Assembly (NCBI GenBank): GCA_011776225.1
Contig: JAABXR010000068.1
Coordinates: 11,122 to 50,791, forward strand
Direction: 5' to 3'
DNA: 39,670 nt
Source of the DNA: Phycisphaerae bacterium
GTDB lineage: Bacteria; Planctomycetota; Phycisphaerae; Sedimentisphaerales; Anaerobacaceae
This document shows, piece after piece, positions 1-8,783 of the stretch. The position numbers and the translations under genes were made by a program. Below the pieces are notes generated by a model, which saw only the letters and a program-made list of their open reading frames with translations, did no database searches and had not been told where the DNA came from. How positions within the stretch are numbered: position 1 is the stretch's first letter; each line of letters starts with the position of its first letter.

Positions 1-59
1 CTCAAGTTACTCTGTGACTCCTCGGAGCTTAGGTCGACAGTGTTTAGTTATAGTCGGCT

Positions 60-1763
60 TTATTTGGACGGTTTGAGACTGTCATCAACGGGGGATCTAA
101 CGATGCCATCTTCTCCGATCCATACGACTTTTTCGTACCCAACCGGGTCAAAAGCCTTTCCAGCGGGCACGACATCGTAGGAAATTTTATTTTTCAGGCA
201 GTAGGCAATCTCGTTGATTGCCGGGCTAAGGACTTCTTTGTAAGTTAGATCGAAGCGATTCTTTCGGTCGAGTGGGTAAATATGCGTGCCCCAGGTGAAT
301 AGCTGCCATACCGTTGGCAGGGTGTAGCCGTAGGGAAGAACGATAGCGGTTGTGCCCGCCCTGCGCAGCTTATCCAAATCAGGTCGGGGATGAGTTTTGG
401 CGTAATCGGTCATTCGGCGGGCAAGAGCCAATTGCTCAGTATAAGGGACATGGTGGTCGTGATCGGAGGTCCAGAACCAGATGAATTCTGCACCCATGTC
501 ATAGGCCAGTTTCATTGAAGGGAAGCGCAAATGCGGCTCAGCCTGGCCATAAATACTCATGCCCCATTTGGTGTTGAGTGCCCGTGCGGGACCACGCATC
601 TGTGCATAAAACCACATAAATAGATTATGGGGATTGACGGGAATATCCACATCAAATTCCTCATTTATTCGTTGTAACATCAGAATCTGTTGGGAGTCGG
701 CGTTCGGGTCGATTCGCCATCGGCATTCCTGCACTAAGCCGAAGGGATTGGCCTCCATCTGATAGTAGCTGGTGCCAATGTATGTTTCCCAGATTGGGAT
801 AGCAGGCTCCGTTAGTTTTAACGAACCGAGATTGATCCCGTTCCGGGCGAGTACATTACGGTAACTGATGCTGTTTACTCTTTCTCCGATATGTTCGTGT
901 ATCATTTCAATGGCTTTGGCGAGAGATGCACCCGGTGGATACTTGCCGGCCAGGCGACATGCCGGCTCATCGATAAACATTTGCAGGCCGAGGAAGTTGG
1001 AGCGATAAAGCTCTTCGGGGAAAGCGATATCGGGACTGAAACCGTCGTAGAATACGGCTTGTCGACAAATCCAGTCCACCTGCTTGCCTTTGGCAGTGAA
1101 ATAATTAATACCGGCGGCTATCATCTCATCGTAATTTTCTTTTGTAAACGGAACAAAGTTGTAGTTGTCCTTCCTGCTTTTGCGTCCCTTGCCGTCATCA
1201 CGAAAATTCCTGCTGGTGCCAATTATCAAGTCGCTTCGGAGAGTAAGTTTGGTAATCCCGGAAGGAGGCCGGAAGGCTGTTGGTTCAGGCACTTTTTTCT
1301 GGATGAGAGGATGACCTAAATATGTACCTTTCTCAAAAATTGGGTTTTGATTGTTGCCTTCAGCACATGGCAGAAGTTCTTCTACAAAATTGAACAAAGG
1401 TAACAATGCTTTCCCTGTTCGCTCGTCGATGTATTCTATGGGTGACTTGCTGGGTTCCTGTAGTATGTAGCGATGAAAGGTAATATTCTTTCGTGGCCGG
1501 GCACAGAACGGATTTGCATCGGCGAGAAACCAAATGGTGAATGTCTTTTTATTGACCTTTGTCCCCTTGACCTGATACCATTTGCAATCTGGTTTATCTG
1601 GACATGAGGCCGTGGCTATTTCAACGACGGCCACTTGTTTATCATGTGGATTGGCCGGGAGAACAGCTTCGTAAAGAGCGCGAGTTGGCTGTTGCGCAGT
1701 ATTACAACCTGCGACAAATGACATCACTATAGTTGTTGTGATAAATACTTTTACTAACCTCAT
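60..1763 (-). CDS. Secreted lipoprotein of unknown function, possibly a TIM-barrel glycoside-hydrolase-like protein
   Basis: 567 aa ORF. N-terminus MRLVKVFITTTIVMSFVAGC is a signal peptide with lipobox-like VAGC. Aromatic-rich body (EFIWFWTSDHDHHVPYTEQ); no family recognised with certainty. Confidence 0.7.
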   Translation of the reverse strand: MRLVKVFITTTIVMSFVAGCNTAQQPTRALYEAVLPANPHDKQVAVVEIATASCPDKPDCKWYQVKGTKVNKKTFTIWFLADANPFCARPRKNITFHRYILQEPSKSPIEYIDERTGKALLPLFNFVEELLPCAEGNNQNPIFEKGTYLGHPLIQKKVPEPTAFRPPSGITKLTLRSDLIIGTSRNFRDDGKGRKSRKDNYNFVPFTKENYDEMIAAGINYFTAKGKQVDWICRQAVFYDGFSPDIAFPEELYRSNFLGLQMFIDEPACRLAGKYPPGASLAKAIEMIHEHIGERVNSISYRNVLARNGINLGSLKLTEPAIPIWETYIGTSYYQMEANPFGLVQECRWRIDPNADSQQILMLQRINEEFDVDIPVNPHNLFMWFYAQMRGPARALNTKWGMSIYGQAEPHLRFPSMKLAYDMGAEFIWFWTSDHDHHVPYTEQLALARRMTDYAKTHPRPDLDKLRRAGTTAIVLPYGYTLPTVWQLFTWGTHIYPLDRKNRFDLTYKEVLSPAINEIAYCLKNKISYDVVPAGKAFDPVGYEKVVWIGEDGIVRSPVDDSLKPSK

Positions 1764-2006
1764 CAGGTCTCCATGTAATTTATAATTCTTTATACACTGT
1801 TAATTATATTCCGATTCAGCCGAAGATACAAATGATTGATAGAAACAGGGCATGCGTTTTTGGATTCGATTGGATTGTCGAGGCCGGTCTGACTAAAGGA
1901 TTTGCTCTATTTAAGTTCTGTCCAGGTGTTTGTACAGTCCATCTGGTCTTGAGATAGTATTCTATCTATTGCTTGCAATTTCAAGGATTTATGTTAATGT
2001 ATTATC

Positions 2007-3740
2007 ATGAAAACTCATCATTTGGACAGAACTCGCCGTGAATTTCTCAGTAGTGCGGCCGGGATACTCGCGGTGCCGTGGCTCAGACCTGCCATAGCTA
2101 AGGCAAAAGCAGCAATCGAGTCGACGCAGCGACAGCGAATTGAAAAGGCTGTTCCAATTAAAGCCTTCGCTACACCTCATAAACATCGCAAACTCCTGAT
2201 TTTCGACCTCAATGTCGGATATGGCGGGCACGGTTCCATTCCTACGGCCAATCTGGCTTTTACTCTGATGGGTCAAAAGACCGGTGCTTTTGAGACGGTT
2301 ATCAGCAAAGACCCATCCGTCTTCAAGCCCGAAAATCTAAAGCGATTTGATGCCGTATTTCTAAACAACACAGTTGGCAATCTCTTTGAAGACTCCGGGT
2401 TGAGGCAAAGCCTGCTCGAATTTGTTTACAGCGGCGGCGGGCTTCTTGGTGTTCACGGAACCTCGGTGGCCTTCACGCGATGGCCCGGTGCTCATGAGGA
2501 TTGGCCGGAATTTGGCATAATGCTCGGTGCGCGAGGCGCGAACCATCGTGACAATACCGAACACGTTTTCATTAAACTCGATGAGCCCGATCACCCCGTA
2601 AATCAGCCTTTCGGCGGTAAAGATTTCGAATACCGGGACGAGTTCTTTCGTTTCCATGGACCTTATTCGAGGGGCAGGGTCCGCGTGCTACTCAGTATCG
2701 ATACCGAGAAAACTAAATTCCAGGGACAACCGCGCGGCAACTGCTTCCGCGAGGATAACGATTATGCCTTGGCATGGGTGAGGCGGTACGGCAGGGGACG
2801 TGTTTTCTACTCCACTATCGCGCACAATCCCTACGTTTTCTGGGATCCGAAGATGTTACGATTTTATCTCGCGGCTGCTCAGTTTGCCCTGGGCGACCTG
2901 CCCGCGCCGACCATACCCAGCGCCAAGTTGACGCCGGCCATAAGGTCGCAGGAAAAGCTTGGCTGGCGTCTCGGAATTGAGGCCTACACTTTTCATAAAT
3001 ATACGCTATTCGAGACGATCGATCGAACTGCCCAGCTTGGTCTTCCTTATATGGGGGGCTTGAGCTTTCAGAAGGTAAGCAAGGAAATTCCTAAAAACTT
3101 CGATCCCAACCTGACTGACGATGAGCTGAAACAAATCCGGCTGAAATTAGACTCAGCCGGGATTACTCTTCTGACGTATTACATCCACCAGATCCCGGGA
3201 GATGAGGCCGGTTGCCGGAAAGTTTTCGAATTCGGGCGAAAGATTGGCATTGAGACCTTCATGTCTGAACCGTCTCCGGACGCTCTGGATACTATTGAGA
3301 AGTTTTGCGACGACTACGATATCAACGTGGCCATTCACAATCACGACCGGAAGGGCTCGCCGCAGTATTGGCATCCTGAAGGCGTTTTGAAGGTCTGTCA
3401 GAGCCGGAGTAAGCGAATCGGGGCCTGCGGCGACCTTGGCTATTGGATGCGTTCCGGCATTGATCCTTTGAAGGCCATCAAAACACTCCGGGAGCGTTTA
3501 ATCACAGTGCAGATGCATGATTTACACGAACTGAGCCCTGGAGGTCACGATGTACCGTGGGGGAGCGGTGTTAGCAAGACCGAACAATTTATCCGGGAAA
3601 TCCACCGGTTGGGTATCAGGCCGACCATGTTCGGCCTCGAATATTCCTACGACTGGTATGATTCGATGCCCGAGATTGCCAAATGCATAGAATTCTTCAA
3701 CAAGGTGAGCCTGCAAACAGCACAGAAAGACAAGACATGA
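2007..3740 (+). CDS. Tat-exported fusion: N-terminal ThuA-like domain + C-terminal xylose-isomerase-like TIM-barrel (sugar phosphate isomerase/epimerase)
   Basis: 577 aa. Tat motif TRREFLSSAAGI. ThuA-like segment (DAVFLNNTVGNLF...GGGLLGVHGTS...YGRGRVFYSTIAHNPYVFWDPKMLRFYLAAAQFALGDL). Isomerase-like segment (LGIEAYTFHKYTLFETIDRTAQLGL...NVAIHNHDR...HDLHELSPGGHDVPWGSG). Confidence 0.85.
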   Translation: MKTHHLDRTRREFLSSAAGILAVPWLRPAIAKAKAAIESTQRQRIEKAVPIKAFATPHKHRKLLIFDLNVGYGGHGSIPTANLAFTLMGQKTGAFETVISKDPSVFKPENLKRFDAVFLNNTVGNLFEDSGLRQSLLEFVYSGGGLLGVHGTSVAFTRWPGAHEDWPEFGIMLGARGANHRDNTEHVFIKLDEPDHPVNQPFGGKDFEYRDEFFRFHGPYSRGRVRVLLSIDTEKTKFQGQPRGNCFREDNDYALAWVRRYGRGRVFYSTIAHNPYVFWDPKMLRFYLAAAQFALGDLPAPTIPSAKLTPAIRSQEKLGWRLGIEAYTFHKYTLFETIDRTAQLGLPYMGGLSFQKVSKEIPKNFDPNLTDDELKQIRLKLDSAGITLLTYYIHQIPGDEAGCRKVFEFGRKIGIETFMSEPSPDALDTIEKFCDDYDINVAIHNHDRKGSPQYWHPEGVLKVCQSRSKRIGACGDLGYWMRSGIDPLKAIKTLRERLITVQMHDLHELSPGGHDVPWGSGVSKTEQFIREIHRLGIRPTMFGLEYSYDWYDSMPEIAKCIEFFNKVSLQTAQKDKT

Positions 3741-5200
3741 CACAAATCGAACACTTCAAAGAGACAAACACACAAAGGCTTACGCGGCGTCAGTTTTTAG
3801 GCCATACGGCTGCCGTTTCAGGTATCGTAGCCGCACCGTGGATCATCCCATCTTCAGCGCGAGGCGCGGATGGAAATGTGGCGCCGAGTGAGCGGATTAC
3901 AGTGGCCTTGATTGGTAATGGACGGATGGGGAGGGGCCACTTACGCCGTTTATCCGGAGACAGGGACTTTCAAGTGTTGGCTGTTTGCGATGTAGACCGT
4001 CTGCGATGTGAGGAAGGCAAACGTCGAGTGGAAGAAATTTACGCCGCGCGGCATCCTAACGGCAATTATAAGGGATGCATCGCCTATAATGACTATCGCG
4101 AACTCCTTGCTCGAACCGATATTGATGCAGTGGTAATCGCTACTCCGGACCATTGGCATAGCTTGCAGTCAATTGACGCGGCCAAAGCGGGTAAGGATGT
4201 CTATTGCGAGAAGCCGATTTCAATTACAGTTCAACAGGGACGCCGGCTTGTTGAGACGGTGCAGAGATATGGTCGAGTTTTTCAAACCGGAACACAGTAT
4301 CGTTCTATCCCGACAATTCGACAGGTCTGCGAGTTTGTGCGTGCAGGTGGACTTGGTAAGGTCAAACAAGTCTTCACTCAATGGACAAGATTAGGTGGTT
4401 TCTTCGGAGCGCCCCGCTTCGGGCCTTATCGGCATCTAATGGACGTGGAGAATTCAGGCAAATCCTACGCACCCCTGGACATCATGCTGCCGGGTGTACC
4501 TGTGCCGGGTGGATTGGACTGGGACCTTTGGGTCGGGCCGGCCATTTGGCACCCGTATAATCCCGCATACCACCTCAATCCGTCGCCCGGCGTGGTACCC
4601 TGGGCCTTCTGTGAAGATTTCGGAGCGGCTTCGGTGACATGGCATCACTCTCACAGTGCGGACGTAATTCAGTATGCGCTGGGGGCCGAAGAAAGCGGTC
4701 CTGTGGAGTTCATCTATCCAAGCAGCGGAGCGTACCCGACTCTTACCTGCAAATACGCCAATGGGACACTGCTTCACCTGGTTGATCACTGGGGGATGGT
4801 AAAGGATGTTTATAAGGCGGTTCCTTCAACGGCCCGATTGGCAGGCAACTTCGGAGGTATATTCGTCGGAGAGAAAGGCTGGGTCACGTCAATGTCAACC
4901 GGTGGGCAAATAGAGGGCGGTCCTGAGAAAATCTTCGAGGAAATGAAGCTAAAAACTCGCAATGTTAACATCGGCGAGAACAACCATCATGCCAACTGGG
5001 TTGAATGCATTCGTACACGTAAGCAGCCCAGCTCCAATGAAGAGATAGGCCATCGGTCGGCATCACTGGGACATTTGACCATCATCGCCCACAAGTTGCA
5101 GCGATCCCTGAAGTGGAACCCGGCCAAAGAGCAATTTCTCGACGATGAGGCGGCGAACAGATTACTATTCCGCGCTATGCGTTCGCCGTGGCGGCTCTGA
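3737..5200 (+). CDS. Gfo/Idh/MocA family oxidoreductase, Tat signal
   Basis: Start set at ATG 3737, overlapping the upstream stop (ATGA), rather than the longer ORF start at 3683. Tat motif TRRQFLGHTAA; Rossmann segment ITVALIGNGRMGRGHLRRL; ATPDHWH; CEKPIS. Confidence 0.9.
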   Translation: MTQIEHFKETNTQRLTRRQFLGHTAAVSGIVAAPWIIPSSARGADGNVAPSERITVALIGNGRMGRGHLRRLSGDRDFQVLAVCDVDRLRCEEGKRRVEEIYAARHPNGNYKGCIAYNDYRELLARTDIDAVVIATPDHWHSLQSIDAAKAGKDVYCEKPISITVQQGRRLVETVQRYGRVFQTGTQYRSIPTIRQVCEFVRAGGLGKVKQVFTQWTRLGGFFGAPRFGPYRHLMDVENSGKSYAPLDIMLPGVPVPGGLDWDLWVGPAIWHPYNPAYHLNPSPGVVPWAFCEDFGAASVTWHHSHSADVIQYALGAEESGPVEFIYPSSGAYPTLTCKYANGTLLHLVDHWGMVKDVYKAVPSTARLAGNFGGIFVGEKGWVTSMSTGGQIEGGPEKIFEEMKLKTRNVNIGENNHHANWVECIRTRKQPSSNEEIGHRSASLGHLTIIAHKLQRSLKWNPAKEQFLDDEAANRLLFRAMRSPWRL

Positions 5201-5232
5201 TGCTTGTATATTTATTGAAGACTTGATATTTT

Positions 5233-5247
5233 ACTGAACGTTTCAGT
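5233..5247. promoter_or_regulatory. Candidate operator palindrome ACTGAA-CGT-TTCAGT upstream of the isomerase gene
   Basis: Perfect 6-bp inverted repeat with 3-nt centre in the 5201-5314 intergenic region; resembles CG-centred LacI/GalR-type operators. Confidence 0.3.
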
Positions 5248-5314
5248 GGTGTAACTGAGCAGTTGCAAACAGGAGATTTCAGATAAACATTTAAAATAGG
5301 AAATAATTTACACC

Positions 5315-6436
5315 ATGAAAGTTTCTATCTCTTTGGAACGTGGGCCAAAAGGTGACCACACAATTAATTCGCAGGCGAGCATCTTACCCCCCGGGCACAA
5401 TTGTCTTGGGTTCCCATTTCGCAAAAAGTCGCGAAATGGGGTCCCTCTGACTCGCCGCAGCGCGCTTAAAGCAGTATTGGCTTCTGCCGGCGCGGCGGCG
5501 TTTTGGAGCCCGGCAGAAGGGGGGACGACGAAACGTAAGCCGGACCCGCGAAGAGGTTCTCCCAAACGTTATGATATGAAGAAATCAATCAACCAGTGGG
5601 CTTTTCCTTATCCCCAGAAAATGAATTTAAAGGAGTGCCTCAAGTTGGCCAAGGACGCCGGATTTGAGGGTATCGAATTGAACTACGACCTGGAGAACGA
5701 CCTTTCACCCAAGTCGGGAAAGAAAGACTACCACAACATTCGCAGATTGGCCGATAAGGTAGGTATCCAAATTAGCGGGCTTTGCTCCTTTCTTTTCTGG
5801 CCTTACCCTTTGACCAGCAACGATGCCGACAAACGCAAAAAGGGCATGGAGTTGGCAGGAAAAATCGCTCAGGCGGCTCACGACCTCGGAGTGGAAAACG
5901 TGCTCGTAGTGCCCGGTGCGGTTCATATCCCCTGGCGAGACGATTACGAGCCGGTCCCCAACGACGTCTGTGATCGCCGGGCCAGAGAGGCCGTGAGGAA
6001 GTTAGCCCGGCAGGCCGAAAAACTAAAGGTCTGCCTGAACATTGAAAACATTTTCTTCAATGGCTATCTCATGACTCCTATGGAGATGAACGATTTTGTT
6101 GACTCGTTCCAGAGCGAATATGTGAAGATTCATTTCGACACGGGAAATATCTCGATGTTTCAGCATCCTGAGCACTGGGTGCCGATGATGGGTAAACGCA
6201 TCAAAAATCTTCATTTCAAGGAGTTCTCGAAGAAAATCAAAGATTATTCGCTCGAAACCTTTCGGCCGCTGCTGGACGGGACGATAAATTGGCCGGCTGT
6301 AATGGAGGAATTGGATAAGGTGGGATATCGCGGGTATGTCACCTTTGAGTATTTTCATCCATACCTCTACTACCCAGAGGCCCTGGTCTACCAGACGTCG
6401 GACTCTCTGGATCGCATCCTGGGCCGGATTTCATAG
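5315..6436 (+). CDS. Sugar phosphate isomerase/epimerase (xylose isomerase-like TIM barrel / hydroxypyruvate isomerase-like), Tat-like signal
   Basis: 373 aa. INQWAFPYPQKMNLKECLKLAKDAGFEGIELNYD; ICLNIENIFFNGYL-type strand (VCLNIENIFFNGYL); VKIHFDTGNIS; GYVTFEYFHPY. Tat-like TRRSALKAVLASAGAAAF after an unusually long n-region; start uncertain. Confidence 0.85.
   Translation: MKVSISLERGPKGDHTINSQASILPPGHNCLGFPFRKKSRNGVPLTRRSALKAVLASAGAAAFWSPAEGGTTKRKPDPRRGSPKRYDMKKSINQWAFPYPQKMNLKECLKLAKDAGFEGIELNYDLENDLSPKSGKKDYHNIRRLADKVGIQISGLCSFLFWPYPLTSNDADKRKKGMELAGKIAQAAHDLGVENVLVVPGAVHIPWRDDYEPVPNDVCDRRAREAVRKLARQAEKLKVCLNIENIFFNGYLMTPMEMNDFVDSFQSEYVKIHFDTGNISMFQHPEHWVPMMGKRIKNLHFKEFSKKIKDYSLETFRPLLDGTINWPAVMEELDKVGYRGYVTFEYFHPYLYYPEALVYQTSDSLDRILGRIS
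5413..5440. repeat. Perfect inverted repeat CCCATTTCGC-AAAAAGTC-GCGAAATGGG inside the 5' part of the isomerase ORF
   Basis: 10-bp perfect arms with 8-nt loop read directly from sequence. Flanking GGG (5408-5410) and CCC (5443-5445) can extend the stem. Confidence 0.8.
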
Positions 6437-6463
6437 TAGGTAGAGAGAAGAAACGTATTGACA

Positions 6464-6484
6464 AAGAAGGGGCTTCTTGTTTTG
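6464..6484 (+). terminator. Putative intrinsic terminator downstream of the isomerase gene
   Basis: AAGAAG-GGG-CTTCTT hairpin followed by GTTTTG, 28 nt after the stop codon at 6436. Confidence 0.4.
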
Positions 6485-6601
6485 TGTGAATACGTCTTGC
6501 CAGCTATGTTTTGGACCTTTATGATTGTGGGTATGTTTTATTTAGTTTGTATTGAGAGCTTTTTCTGGACGTCAAGTCATGGATTGTGAGGAGATATACG
6601 C

Positions 6602-8732
6602 ATGACCCTTAAAGCGAGATTAATGCTTCTTTCCGTTCTTTGTATAACGGCACAAGTAAGAGGCGACGACGGTATTATCATTCGAACAAACCAGCGGACG
6701 CTGGACCAGATTGAACGAACCTATTCAGATATGCCACCGGTCCAATACGAACCTCCATCCAGTCGCCTGAATCATCTGCCAAAAACAAGACACCGTTTGA
6801 CCGAGGGTGGCACACTGCGGGTCGTTATGCTCGGTGACAGTATAGTAAACGACACAAGTCGATCCTGTTGGAATCTTTTACTTCAAAGAGAGTATCCGAA
6901 TTGCAGGATAGAAAAGATTACCTCTGTGCGTGGCTCAACCGGCTGCTGGTGGTATAAAGAGCCCGGCCGAGTGAAGAAATTTGTGCTCGACCATAAGCCC
7001 GAACTGGTGATTATAGGTGGCATTAGTCAGCGTGGAGATATCGACTCAATTCTCGAGGTGATTAATCAAATTCGGAGTGGTTGCGGAGCGGACATCCTCC
7101 TGATGACAGGAGCGTTTGGCCAGGTTAATCCCTCTGACAAGGACCAGTGGAAAAAGATAAGCGATCCTAATCATTTCAGTGATTACCGCAAAGGACTGGA
7201 GAAACTCGCTATTGATGTTGAGGCCGCCTTTCTCGATATGGGGGCTGCGTGGGGAGAATATATCCGCCAATGCGGGAAAGACCTCGATTGGTTTAAGCGT
7301 GACCCTATCCACGCCAATGAACGTGGTGAACAGATACTTGGGCGTATTCTGGTTAAGTATATTTCTGGACTTGCGGCAGACGTGAATAGCTCGGAAGTGT
7401 TGAATATCGGCAGTAGGCTGGAATCATTCGTAGATGATTTCCTTATCGAGCGGATGAAAGGAGTGAATCTGACTTTGCACAGGCCCATCTGCCGTGAGGT
7501 CGTCATTATACATGATAAACCATGGGAGGGTAATACCAGTGGTTACCACACGATTTTCAAAGATGGGGATCTTTTACCGAATGTACTACCGCGGCTGGAA
7601 CCACGACAATAAAACACAAAAACAACTGCACAAAGCGATGGTTTGTTACGCTGAAAGCAGCGATGGGATGCATTGGAAAAGGCCAAATTTAGGCCTCGTG
7701 GAATTTGAAGGTTCTAAAGACAACAATATAATCTTAAAAGGACCCGGCTCACATAACTTCACGCCGTTTAAGGACTCGAATCCCAACTGCACCGCAAACA
7801 AACGATACAAGGCTGTGGCAAGGGGCGAAGATGAAGGACACAAACAGTTGTTCGCGTTCCAAAGCGCGGACGGGATTCATTGGCAGTTTATGCAGAGCGA
7901 GCCTGTTATAACGGAAGGGGCCTTTGATTCACAGAACCTGGCGTTCTGGGATTCGGTCCGAAAGGAATATCGTTGCTATTTTCGAGATTTTCATGATGGT
8001 GTACGCGACATAAAAACAGCGACTTCAAAGGATTTTATAAATTGGACAAAGCCTGTCTGGCTTGAATATCCCGGTGCTCCCAAGGAGCATCTTTACACAA
8101 ACCAGATACAGCCTTATTACCGGGCGCCGCACATTTTCATCGGCATGCCGACCCGCTATATACCACAGCGTGGTTCACTAACCGAAGGTATACTTATGAC
8201 CAGCCGGGACGGCAGGATATTTCATCGATGGTCGGAAGCTATTGTCCGCCCCGGCCGAAACAGGGACAAATGGCATAATAGAAGCAATTACATATGGCTG
8301 GGGATGGTGGAAACCGAATCGAGCCTGCCCGGAGCCGGCAGGGAACTGTCAATCTATAGTAACGAACGTTACTACGACGGTCTTGGTGCCAAGACGCGAC
8401 GATACACCTATCGAATTGATGGATTTGTATCGGTTCGGGCCCCATTAAGCGGCGGAGAATTTGTAACCAAACCGCTTATCTTTGCGGGTGGCGAACTGGT
8501 GATTAATTTCTCTACCTCGGCAGCGGGAAGCATCCGGGTCGAAATCCAGGATGCGAAAGGTAATCCAATCAAAGGTTTTGGTATAACCGACTCTGCTGAA
8601 ATCTACGGGGACGAAATCGAATATTGCGTCACATGGCACGACAAGAGTGACCTTAGCAGCTTGACCGGCAAAGCGGTACGTCTTCGATTTGTACTGCGGG
8701 ATGCCGACCTTTATTCGCTCCGGTTCAGGTAA
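6602..8732 (+). pseudogene. SGNH/GDSL hydrolase + C-terminal five-bladed-propeller (GH32/43-like) protein, interrupted by a probable 1-nt frameshift at about 7568-7577
   Basis: ORF 6602..7612 (SGNH: VVMLGDSIVND...DPIHANERG, then FVDDFLIERMKGVNLTLHRP...HDKPWEGNTSGYHTIFKDGDL) continues in another frame in ORF 7494..8732 (YRMYYRGWNHD...CYAESSDGMHWKRPNLGLVEF). Removing one T from the TTTT run at 7572-7575 gives GDLYRMYYRGWN and one 709-aa reading frame. Confidence 0.8.
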
Positions 8733-8783
8733 TAGCCGTCACAGTCGCCACGGAATCACAAAAACTCGTTGTCGCTATCCTTT

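Noticed and set aside
3683-3736. N-terminal extension of the Gfo ORF starting at 3683
   Set aside because: Lies within the upstream gene; the ATG at 3737 directly overlaps the stop and places the Tat motif near the N-terminus.
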